Shown piece by piece: positions 20,734 through 27,782 of a stretch of 29,365 nt of DNA. A program made the position numbers and the translations under genes. Position 1 is the first letter of the stretch; the number at the start of each line of letters is the position of its first letter. The notes beneath the pieces are model-generated. The model did no database searches. It saw only the letters and a program-made list of their open reading frames with translations, and was not told the DNA's origin. This DNA is from a virus: positions 1 through 29,365 of the IMG/VR virus record IMGVR_UViG_3300044729_002818; one strand, 5' to 3'.

Positions 20734-21411
20734 TTACCTCGTGAGTGCCGTCTCGACCCATCCCACGACGTCGGACTTCGGCGGATCTTCGGAGAGCACG
20801 TTCTCGAAGTCGGGGACAGCGGCGATCGCCGCAGGATCTCCCGCATCGTGCCACCCTCGGACGGTGTTTTGATGGAGCTGCGTATCGGAGGCGTAGCGTT
20901 GGAGGAGATCAGAGAACGGGACCTCGGGTCCGATCGCCATCGCGCGGATCGCCGCATATAGACGCTCCGGGTAGGCGAAGGCGTAGATCCCCACGCAGAC
21001 TGCGAGATAGGGTTTCCCTCGCGTCCATCCCCACCGTGACGGGAGATCCCACGTGCGAGCGGGCGCAGGGGCGACCCCTACCCACGAGCCCTCGGGGAGA
21101 GGTTGCGGGGCGAGGAGGGTATCTGCGAAGAGGACGATCGTCTCCTCCGCGGGCCATCGCGTAATCGAGAGGTAGGCGCGCAGGGCTCCGACGGGTCCGT
21201 CCGTCTCATCGTGCGCGATGACCCTCGCCCACGGAGTAGCCTCGGCGACTGCCTTCACGTCATCCGTTCTCGTGACGATCGTCGTCGGGATGCCTCGGAG
21301 GAGCCTCTCGTGCCAACGATGCGCGGGGACGCCGCCCGCCTCTACGAGAAGTTTATTCGTACCGCCGAGACGAGTCGCCTTACCCGCGGCGAGGATGACT
21401 GCGCGCCTCAC
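20734..21411 (-). CDS. Sugar nucleotidyltransferase-like protein
   Basis: From GTG at 21411 the 225-aa protein begins VRRAVILAAGKATRLGG with a Lys at position 20, the LAAGxxxRxG...K pocket of sugar-phosphate nucleotidyltransferases and related NTP transferases. A later acidic stretch (IVLFADTLL) may supply the metal-binding Asp. It would make an activated sugar for the two neighbouring glycosyltransferases. I chose GTG because it overlaps the upstream stop (GTGA) and the homology starts there; an ATG at 21432 would add seven residues. MobA-like or CTP-dependent specificity cannot be told apart. Confidence 0.82.
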   Translation of the reverse strand: MRRAVILAAGKATRLGGTNKLLVEAGGVPAHRWHERLLRGIPTTIVTRTDDVKAVAEATPWARVIAHDETDGPVGALRAYLSITRWPAEETIVLFADTLLAPQPLPEGSWVGVAPAPARTWDLPSRWGWTRGKPYLAVCVGIYAFAYPERLYAAIRAMAIGPEVPFSDLLQRYASDTQLHQNTVRGWHDAGDPAAIAAVPDFENVLSEDPPKSDVVGWVETALTR

Positions 21412-21947
21412 GGACGGGATTCGTGAACCCATTCAGGGTTGAGACGATAGATCCACGTTACGTCGGGAACGGAGACGAACTTCGCCCCGGCATCGAGAGC
21501 CTTAACCCAGAAACGCCAATCGTAGCCCTTGACGTTATCGAACCCGCCGAGATCGAGGATGAGTTCCGTTCGCACCATCGCGACGTGCGAGACGATCGAA
21601 GTCGTTCGCAGGAGATCGGGATCGAAGGGACGGTTATAAAGATTAAACGCAGGATCTCCGATAACCGTCGCGTAGGAGTAGACGACGTCCGCGCCTTCGG
21701 CGTGATCGAGCATCGTCTCGAGATGATTCGGAAGAAGGAGATCGTCGTCATCGAGGAGCTGCGTCCACTCCGTCTCGACCTGCGAGGCGAGGACGTTCCG
21801 AGGCCGCCACCCTCCGATCTTTTGATAGTCAATCGCGATCAGATGGTCCGCAGGTTTAATAATCTGCGCCGCTACGCTGCGAATACATTCTTCGCGCTGC
21901 GACGATCGATCCGGGAGCGATGCAGTGATAACCGTTACTTCGCTCAC
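21408..21947 (-). CDS. Glycosyltransferase family 2-like (GT-A fold), short
   Basis: The 179-aa protein starts MSEVTVITASLPDR, the first strand of a GT-A fold. A DDDD cluster (66-69) in QLLDDDDLLLPNHLE fits the metal-binding DXD site of GT2 enzymes. WRFWVKALDAGAKFVSVPDVTWIYR near residues 142-167 is the usual C-terminal part. It is shorter than most GT2 proteins but holds the core. The GTG start overlaps the GT4-like stop as GTGA, and its own stop overlaps the next gene the same way, so the three are translated together. Confidence 0.86.
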   Translation of the reverse strand: MSEVTVITASLPDRSSQREECIRSVAAQIIKPADHLIAIDYQKIGGWRPRNVLASQVETEWTQLLDDDDLLLPNHLETMLDHAEGADVVYSYATVIGDPAFNLYNRPFDPDLLRTTSIVSHVAMVRTELILDLGGFDNVKGYDWRFWVKALDAGAKFVSVPDVTWIYRLNPEWVHESRP

Positions 21948-23191
21948 TTCTTCCCCTTTCGGAGGGCCTTTCGCCGCTCCTCCCGATTCACCCCGCCCGT
22001 CGGGACGGGTTTCTTAAGCTCGACCTCCATCCGTTCGAAGATCGCCTTCCAATGCTCATCGTATACCCGGGGCGTTGCGTACTGCTCGGCGAACGAGACG
22101 GCCTGAGCCTTCATCGCGGCGGAGCCCTCCGTATCGCCCTTCAGGGCGTACGAGGCCTCGAGCGCGGCGACGATCGCGTCGATATTCGGGACCTTCCACC
22201 ACGAGCCCTGAAACGAGTCCCATTCGACCTGACCCTCTACGAGCCACCCTGCGCCGCATAGTTCCGTCATAGCCGTCCACCTCGTCGAGACGATCGGGAC
22301 TCCCGAGGCGAGGGATTCGATCTGACTCACCCCGAAGCCCTCTCCTCGCGTTGCGTGAAGGAGAACGTCCGCGGAGCGCGCAATATTCGAGACTGTCTTT
22401 TGATCAATGCCCATTCTGTATTCGTATTGGGGAACGATACGGATTCGATCTCGCGGCATCTTGAGCGCGTTCATTAGCGGCTCGAGCGCGACGCCCTGCG
22501 CCATCCCCGAGAGATCCGTATGAAGATAAAGATATGCGTCGGGATGACGCGCGGCGAAGATTGCCCACGCCGTAAGCTGCTCGCTCCAACACTTCCGAAC
22601 CGGGGTGGAGCCCTTATTCGCGGCGTTGATCCACGTGAGATGCGCGTCCTCCGGGATGCTCATCGTCTTACGCATCGTCTCGCCTTCGGGTCGCCATACC
22701 TCGGGATTAAATGAGTGAGGCGCATAGAACACCTGATCGCGCGGGAGTCCCGCGTTAAGAAGTTCCGTCTCTCCGAATCGGCTCATCGCGACCGCCCACT
22801 TACGACCGCCGCGACGGAAGAACTGAAGGACTTCGGGAGTGACGGGCGAGTGATCGATCGGCGTCCACGAAAGAAGAGGGACGTTATCCCATTCGGGATT
22901 CTTGAGAGGCCATACGTCGAAGAGCGTCATCCCCAAAAACGGACGATCCTTCGTCTCTTCCCGGATGCGCGCCATCTGCGCGGGATGAAGATCGTTCGAA
23001 TAGGCGTCGATTCCCTGCGGATAAACGGAGATCCCGTTCCAATCAAGGACGGTTCCCGAGAGTCCATAGTTCGCGAGGATTGATACGTCGTGCCCGTCCG
23101 CCTTCATTCGCGGTCCGAGCTCCGCCATTTGAGCACCGTATCCCGAGCCCACCCACGGGGCATTCGTCGAGACTGCTACGCGAAGTGCCAT
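21944..23191 (-). CDS. Glycosyltransferase, GT-B fold (GT4-like)
   Basis: The 415-aa protein has a Gly-rich N-terminal loop (NAPWVGSGYGAQ, residues 10-21) and a C-terminal nucleotide-sugar site with the EX7E motif E284-E292 in GEGFGVSQIESLASGVPIVS, as in GT4 retaining glycosyltransferases. It likely moves a sugar from an NDP-sugar to a protein or glycan acceptor in the host cytoplasm. It is first of three sugar genes directly after the capsid gene. ATG at 23191 follows a good ribosome site (AAGGAGG upstream). The C-terminus is very basic (NREERRKALRKGKK). The acceptor is unknown; virion proteins are the best guess. Confidence 0.88.
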   Translation of the reverse strand: MALRVAVSTNAPWVGSGYGAQMAELGPRMKADGHDVSILANYGLSGTVLDWNGISVYPQGIDAYSNDLHPAQMARIREETKDRPFLGMTLFDVWPLKNPEWDNVPLLSWTPIDHSPVTPEVLQFFRRGGRKWAVAMSRFGETELLNAGLPRDQVFYAPHSFNPEVWRPEGETMRKTMSIPEDAHLTWINAANKGSTPVRKCWSEQLTAWAIFAARHPDAYLYLHTDLSGMAQGVALEPLMNALKMPRDRIRIVPQYEYRMGIDQKTVSNIARSADVLLHATRGEGFGVSQIESLASGVPIVSTRWTAMTELCGAGWLVEGQVEWDSFQGSWWKVPNIDAIVAALEASYALKGDTEGSAAMKAQAVSFAEQYATPRVYDEHWKAIFERMEVELKKPVPTGGVNREERRKALRKGKK

Positions 23192-23223
23192 CGCCTCCGT
23201 CCTCCTTTCCTGCTCCTATAAAT

Positions 23224-23259
23224 GGAGAGGGCCCCCGGGTTTCCCCGAGGACCCTCTCC
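23224..23259 (-). terminator. Strong hairpin after the capsid gene
   Basis: On the minus strand the RNA folds as a 16-bp stem (two G-U pairs, no mismatches) closed by a GAAA tetraloop. Only a weak ATTTATA tract follows, so it may be a partial terminator or a 3'-end stabiliser that keeps capsid mRNA high and lowers expression of the downstream sugar genes. It lies in the gap between the capsid stop and the next start at 23191. Confidence 0.8.
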
Positions 23260-23289
23260 GTGAGTCTACCTTACGGCGACCCGCCCGTC

Positions 23290-24474
23290 TTAGCTATTCG
23301 CTGAGACGAGGATTCGGCCCGCTGCGCCGTCGGGGAGGTTCGAGTCGAACTGATAGATCGATCGGATGCCGATCGAGTTAAGTTCGAAATAACGATCCTC
23401 GCTCGTAGCCACGGACAGAGAACCTGCCTCGCGGATATAGATCGAAGGCTCGTGAACGATCGCCACGGACTTAGAGGCCGAAGCGACCGCCGCCATATAT
23501 GGATTCTCGATCACGCGGTAGCCGAGGAGGGTTTCAGGCTGACCCGCAGCCTGCGACGCCTGCCAAACGAACTGACCGTTTAGATCTTGGAATCCGCGCA
23601 TCTTTCGCGCTGCGCCCGTTGATACGTGCCACGCGGTATTCGCGTTGCGGTACTTAGGGGCCAAAGCGTAGAGTGCGGTCTGAACGTCCAAGAGGTCGAA
23701 GAAGGTCGCCGTGACCGTTCCGCCCTTCGTTGCGGTCGTAAGTGCGCCCGCGGTCGTGAGAGCGGAAATGAAGCCCGTAGGCTGAACCGTTCCCGTTCCG
23801 AGGGTACAGGCTGAACCCGCGAGCTGCGCGATCTGAGCACCTGCGGCTCGTCCCACGTACTCCACGAGGTTAAACCCTGCGCTATCCACGAGCTCGCGTG
23901 AAGCGAGCGTGAGGGTAGCGGCTGCGAACGATCCGAGTGTAATCGAAGTGAACACCGGGTCCGCCGCGCTGATCGTGCCACCCTGAGCGACAAATGCCGC
24001 CGCCGGGGCCGTACCTGCGAGGATTGGAACGGTGATGTTTCGGTTATCGGTTGTGCGAATCTTCGTTGCGCCCGCATATACAACGTTGTCGTTCACGAGC
24101 TGCTCGACGACGAAGTCGGCGAACGTCACGGGAGTCGTCGCGGTTGCGGTTGCGAGTGCGCGCATCTCGAAGTTAGCGGTTCGCTTGTCGCCCTTAATCA
24201 AGGCGCGAAGAGCGTCGGCGTCATTCTCGATCGTCTTAGAAGTTGCGACTTCGACGGCCCCGATCACGGCGGAGAGCTTCGCTGAACGCTCCTCGCCCTT
24301 CTTTAGGTCCTCGATCTTCGCGAGCTTAGAATCCATAGCCTCGTTTAGCTTGGAATACTGAGCCTCTTCCTCTGCGGAAAGTTCTCGAGCCTCTTCCGAT
24401 GCGCGGGAAACGAGAGCCTTAGCGGCCTCGAAATCGCGTCGGTAGGCGTCGTGTAGCTGATTGACGACAGACAT
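23290..24474 (-). CDS. Major capsid protein, HK97 fold
   Basis: The 394-aa shell protein has a charged, coiled-coil N-terminal delta domain (about residues 5-70, rich in Glu, Lys and Ala) that acts as built-in scaffold. Maturation cleavage is likely near residues 92-106 (ALIKGDKRTANFEMRAL), before the HK97-fold core (Phage_capsid, PF05065 type). Core motifs include AAFVAQGGTISAADPVFTSI, ASRELVDSAGFNLVEYV and a C-terminal RILVSANS strand. ATG at 24474 follows AGAAAGG. The gene is followed by a strong hairpin, as expected for a highly expressed gene. Confidence 0.95.
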   Translation of the reverse strand: MSVVNQLHDAYRRDFEAAKALVSRASEEARELSAEEEAQYSKLNEAMDSKLAKIEDLKKGEERSAKLSAVIGAVEVATSKTIENDADALRALIKGDKRTANFEMRALATATATTPVTFADFVVEQLVNDNVVYAGATKIRTTDNRNITVPILAGTAPAAAFVAQGGTISAADPVFTSITLGSFAAATLTLASRELVDSAGFNLVEYVGRAAGAQIAQLAGSACTLGTGTVQPTGFISALTTAGALTTATKGGTVTATFFDLLDVQTALYALAPKYRNANTAWHVSTGAARKMRGFQDLNGQFVWQASQAAGQPETLLGYRVIENPYMAAVASASKSVAIVHEPSIYIREAGSLSVATSEDRYFELNSIGIRSIYQFDSNLPDGAAGRILVSANS

Positions 24475-24581
24475 AGTTTCACCCTTTCTTCACTATTGTT
24501 TTTTATTAAACACCCGTCCCGGCGGCGCGACTCGTGCGGTACTTTCGCCCTTAGACGTTCGCCCTTAGCGTTTCGGTTTTG
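24475..24581 (-). promoter_or_regulatory. Intergenic leader of the major capsid gene with an 11-bp direct repeat
   Basis: This 107-base gap is one of the largest in the late unit. It holds CTAAGGGCGAA twice (24558-24568 and 24544-24554, period 14) and an AT-rich stretch (TTTAATAAAAAACAATAG, minus strand) just before the capsid gene, with AGAAAGG as ribosome site. It could hold an extra promoter or RNA element to raise capsid expression. I see no convincing -35/-10 pair. Confidence 0.4.
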
Positions 24582-25364
24582 TTATCGTAGCGCGCGCTTC
24601 GCGAGTTCGATCTCTTTCTCCCGCGTGGATCGCGGGACGCTGCGCGGCGCGGACTCTTCGACGATCATCTCCTCGGGAGTCTCTTCGGCGACGACCTCGC
24701 CTTCGGCGATATCTTCCGCCTTCTCCGCCTCGTCTTCGGCGACGACTGCGGCGATCGCCTCGGCGAGGAGGCGAGCCTGATCCTCAGAGACGTCCCCGGA
24801 GAGGAGCGCGTTCACCGCGGCGCGGAGAGGCTCGATCTCGAGGCCCGCCTCGGAGGCGAGGGATCGGACGGATACGGTCGAGATTGTGGACGGATAGTAG
24901 GGCGAGAGCCCCGTAAGGGCGGAGACCTCGACGAGCTTCACGTCGCGAAGTTCGCGGACGCCGTCCTCGTTCACCTTATTCGCGTTCGTGGAGTAGAACC
25001 CGAAGGAGAGCCCGAGGGACTTTCCCATCGTGCGGACGATCTCTGCGAGGTCGCGATGGAACGAGACGTTCGGGTTTAGGCGGATGCGGGCGAGGAGGCC
25101 GTCCTCGCGATCCTCGAGCTCGAGGGTTCCCGTCTTCGTCGTGCCGAGGAGACGCTCGGGATTATGATCGGCGTATGCCTTCACGTCCCATTCTCCGCGC
25201 CCTGCGGCGGCGAGAGAGCGGGCGAACGCGCCCTTCTTTACGATCTCGGGGTTCGTGCCTTCCGCGGATGGCGAGTCGTAGACTGCCGCCATACCCTCGA
25301 ACGTAAACCCGTCCTCGTCCACGGCTCGTAGTTCTGCCGTTGTGCGTCGGAACTCGATCGCCAT
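24582..25364 (-). CDS. Prohead maturation protease from an internal start (predicted second product)
   Basis: ATG at 25364 (MAIEFRRTTAEL), in frame within the 508-aa fusion, is preceded by AAGGAG with a 5-base spacer. This is one of the best ribosome sites in the window and is hard to explain unless it is used. The product would be 260 aa, a normal length for a free HK97-type prohead protease, and begins where the protease homology begins. It would cut the capsid delta domain during head maturation. That both long and short forms exist is inference. Confidence 0.65.
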   Translation of the reverse strand: MAIEFRRTTAELRAVDEDGFTFEGMAAVYDSPSAEGTNPEIVKKGAFARSLAAAGRGEWDVKAYADHNPERLLGTTKTGTLELEDREDGLLARIRLNPNVSFHRDLAEIVRTMGKSLGLSFGFYSTNANKVNEDGVRELRDVKLVEVSALTGLSPYYPSTISTVSVRSLASEAGLEIEPLRAAVNALLSGDVSEDQARLLAEAIAAVVAEDEAEKAEDIAEGEVVAEETPEEMIVEESAPRSVPRSTREKEIELAKRALR

Positions 25365-26108
25365 CTCGTCTCCTTCGTTTCGTTGCGCGTCTTCTTCGGA
25401 CGCTTCACGGATGATACGCGATGCCCACGCCATCCCGCTATCTCCCGACCATAGAGCCCACGCGATACGACCGTTCGACGGATAGCCGTCTTCGCCCGGG
25501 CGGAATCCCTCCGCCTCCTTATCGACTTCGTGACGCGCGAAGTAAGACGACATCCTTACGACCGTCTCGTAGGGGAGTCGTCGTCCGTTCGAAATATCTC
25601 GAGCTCGTGCGATCCCGATCTCCGTACCGCCACGCCCGAACTCTCGCCGCCACTCGAGGCCCTTCTCCGCCTCGGCGCGCATCTCTGCCGTGGGCTCGTA
25701 GCCGTCGGGATCGATCGCTCGGGCAGAGAGGCGGACGAACGCCTCGGGGCCGTAGGCGTCGATCCCCATTCCCTCGGCGGCATCTCGCGCCTCGGCGTCG
25801 TCGTCCACGAGGTAGCCGATCTGATCGCCGAACTCTTCGAGGAGCTTCGAATACTTAAACGCCTTAAAGGCTTCGATCACGGGGAGGCTCGAATCTTCGG
25901 AGAAGTCCTGAAGGTAGATCGCCTCGTACGGGATCTCGTTCTCTGCGAGCCACGCCTTCGTCTCGTCCAACCGGGCGACGGCGCGTCCTGAGACGATAAA
26001 GATCCTCTCGCCCTTCTCGGCCTCTTCGCGGAGCCTCGCGATAACGGGTTCGTTCGGAGTATTGCCGCTCGTCGTAAGCGTTCCGTCGATATCGAAGATC
26101 AGGATCAC
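24582..26108 (-). CDS. HAD-like phosphatase / linker domain / HK97-type prohead protease fusion
   Basis: This 508-aa open frame holds three parts. Residues 1-125 look like a HAD phosphatase: FDIDGT with D6 and D8, VSGR with S40, a Lys-rich stretch (K85, K88), and VDDD at 101-104. Residues 155-232 carry a domain often found beside phage head proteases (VRMSSYFARHEVDKE, GEDGYPSNGRIAWALW). Residues 249-508 form a prohead protease of S78/U35 type, with candidate catalytic H315 (YADHNPERLLG) and S368 (GLSFGF), then an acidic tail. The start is GTG at 26108 overlapping the upstream TGA. A phosphatase on a head protease is unusual. An internal start at 25364 probably also makes protease alone. Confidence 0.88.
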   Translation of the reverse strand: MILIFDIDGTLTTSGNTPNEPVIARLREEAEKGERIFIVSGRAVARLDETKAWLAENEIPYEAIYLQDFSEDSSLPVIEAFKAFKYSKLLEEFGDQIGYLVDDDAEARDAAEGMGIDAYGPEAFVRLSARAIDPDGYEPTAEMRAEAEKGLEWRREFGRGGTEIGIARARDISNGRRLPYETVVRMSSYFARHEVDKEAEGFRPGEDGYPSNGRIAWALWSGDSGMAWASRIIREASEEDAQRNEGDEMAIEFRRTTAELRAVDEDGFTFEGMAAVYDSPSAEGTNPEIVKKGAFARSLAAAGRGEWDVKAYADHNPERLLGTTKTGTLELEDREDGLLARIRLNPNVSFHRDLAEIVRTMGKSLGLSFGFYSTNANKVNEDGVRELRDVKLVEVSALTGLSPYYPSTISTVSVRSLASEAGLEIEPLRAAVNALLSGDVSEDQARLLAEAIAAVVAEDEAEKAEDIAEGEVVAEETPEEMIVEESAPRSVPRSTREKEIELAKRALR

Positions 26109-26374
26109 GGGTCCACCTGAAAATCGAAGACGTGGGCCTCGCCGTCCACATCAAGGGAAACGGCGTAAAGGATATCGCCGTTCGCGATCTTCACTTCTCG
26201 GAACGACGACGCGGGAATATGGAATCCGTTCGCCGTCGTCACATCCGACGCCCCGAGAAAGATTGACTTATTAGAGTCGTTATAGATCGAGAGCTCGTGC
26301 GTATTCTTGGCGGATGCCGTTCCGATCGCGACCGTCGCCGTTCCGATTGTGTAGTGACGCGACGTGAACGTCAT
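26105..26374 (-). CDS. Small beta-rich virion-associated protein, unknown
   Basis: This 89-aa protein has alternating hydrophobic and polar residues (HYTIGTATVAIGTASAKN, LSIYNDSNKSIFLGA), suggesting a compact beta sandwich with no membrane segment. It sits between portal and prohead protease, overlapping both by 4 bases (ATGA at its start, GTGA at its end). Position and fold suggest a head decoration or minor capsid protein, but I recognise no family with certainty. Confidence 0.7.
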   Translation of the reverse strand: MTFTSRHYTIGTATVAIGTASAKNTHELSIYNDSNKSIFLGASDVTTANGFHIPASSFREVKIANGDILYAVSLDVDGEAHVFDFQVDP

Positions 26375-27651
26375 AGTTTCGCGATCCTCTTAGCCTCTGC
26401 GGGGTCCATCCCCGATCCGATGAGAGCGGAGTAGACGTTCGCCTTTTGCTGCGCCGATGCGATCGCAGAGTCGGCCTGAGCGAGCGGCTGACGATATGCG
26501 TTCGCGGAGGCGTCGTCAATCGGCGCGAGGTCCTCTAGACGCCTTACGTCAGAAATCGAGAGCCAACCTTCGGAAACGCCGATCCTCATTGATTCATACC
26601 GATCGCGCGTTGAGCCCCTGAGAAGAGCGTCCATTGATAGACGAGCGAACGCTTCAGGGAGAGGAATAAGGAGAGAGAGTGCGCGCTCGATCTTCTCCGC
26701 GAGCGGTCGTAGCGTATAGGAGACGAAGGCGGCATTCAGTTCGACGACGGATGAGTACGACATCGCGCCCGGAGTCGTGACTGCGAGAAGCTGCGGCGGC
26801 ACTCGGAAGATGCGCGCGATCTCGTTCACCGTGAACTCGCGCGAGGCGAGGAGCTGCGCGTCTTCAGGGCGGAAGGATAGAGCCTTAAACGTCGCGCCTC
26901 CTGAGAGGACGCCCGGAGTGTGAGCGTTCGCGCCCGTATGATGGCGCAACCATCCCTCCTTTAGCGTCTTCACCTGATCCGCCGTCAAGGTGTCGGGCGT
27001 CTCGATGATGCCCGTCGGAGTGCTACCCGTCGCGAAGAACGAGGCGGCGGAAGAGTCGAGCGTCATTCCGAGGCCGAGAGTATTCCGTAAAGCTTCGAGC
27101 GGATTAACGCCCTTCGCCTGACCCGGAATCGTGATTAATGGAATATGGATAATCGTCTCGGGTCCGTATTGTCGCGACTCTGCGCCGCCGCGAATCGTAT
27201 AGATGACGTCGCGGCCTTCGTACTTCACGTCCACCGAACGAGGATCGAGGACCCTGACCTCCAACGGCGCGAGAGTGTCGGGGTCGCGAGGTGCGAAGAT
27301 ATAGGCGTTCCCCGAAAGATAAAGGGAGACCGTAATCTGGGAGATGGTTTCGTTAATCGTCGTATTAGATCCGGGGATCGGTGTAATCATCCATTCGGGT
27401 TTAGATCCTCCGGGGCGATACGGGCGACGCTGACCGTTATCGCGAACGTAAGAATCGAGAGGGAGTGTTGAGATGATATCGGCGAGAATCGTTACGCACG
27501 CCCACGCGGTCGAGAGTCCGAGAACGGAGTTCTCGTTTACGAGAGGCGCGCTAAGTCCCGGAACGCGATCGAAGGCGGAAGGGATGAGCCCGAGCCCGTT
27601 AAGGTTTCGCTCCTCCTTATTCGTTCCGAGGACGCGGCGAATAATGCTCAC
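26371..27651 (-). CDS. Portal protein, HK97 family
   Basis: The 426-aa protein forms the dodecameric ring at one capsid vertex through which DNA enters and leaves and to which the tail joins. Family-typical stretches include WACVTILADIISTLPL near residues 50-65, GVNPLEALRNTLGLG near 180-195, FFATGSTPTGIIETP, and the stem region FTVNEIARIFRVPPQLLA (Phage_portal, PF04860 type). The start is GTG at 27651, overlapping the preceding TGA. Length is normal. It ends in an ATGA overlap with the next gene. Confidence 0.95.
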   Translation of the reverse strand: MSIIRRVLGTNKEERNLNGLGLIPSAFDRVPGLSAPLVNENSVLGLSTAWACVTILADIISTLPLDSYVRDNGQRRPYRPGGSKPEWMITPIPGSNTTINETISQITVSLYLSGNAYIFAPRDPDTLAPLEVRVLDPRSVDVKYEGRDVIYTIRGGAESRQYGPETIIHIPLITIPGQAKGVNPLEALRNTLGLGMTLDSSAASFFATGSTPTGIIETPDTLTADQVKTLKEGWLRHHTGANAHTPGVLSGGATFKALSFRPEDAQLLASREFTVNEIARIFRVPPQLLAVTTPGAMSYSSVVELNAAFVSYTLRPLAEKIERALSLLIPLPEAFARLSMDALLRGSTRDRYESMRIGVSEGWLSISDVRRLEDLAPIDDASANAYRQPLAQADSAIASAQQKANVYSALIGSGMDPAEAKRIAKL

Positions 27652-27782
27652 TTCTTACCCCTCTCGTATCCGATGACGATTAGCGCGATCCCGAGGAGTC
27701 CGATAATGGACGCGGGATGAACGAGGTACGCCGCATAGAGTAGCAGGGCGACGCCTGAAAGTTCGAGGACGTTCGAAATCAT
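27648..27782 (-). CDS. Small one-helix membrane protein (44 aa) between terL and portal
   Basis: This short gene starts MISNVLELSGVALLLYAAYL and ends in a basic RGKK tail. It holds a long hydrophobic stretch (about 7-20 and 25-37), so it is one helix or a helical hairpin in the membrane. Its ATG overlaps the terL stop as ATGA, and its TGA overlaps the portal GTG start as GTGA; such exact coupling on both sides argues strongly that it is translated. Function unknown; small membrane proteins at this position are common in siphoviruses of Gram-positive hosts. Confidence 0.75.
   Translation of the reverse strand: MISNVLELSGVALLLYAAYLVHPASIIGLLGIALIVIGYERGKK

Noticed and set aside
21423-22106. 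Plus-strand reading frame of 227 aa opposite the glycosyltransferases
   Set aside because: No ribosome site, no recognisable motif, and both minus-strand genes beneath it have clear catalytic motifs.
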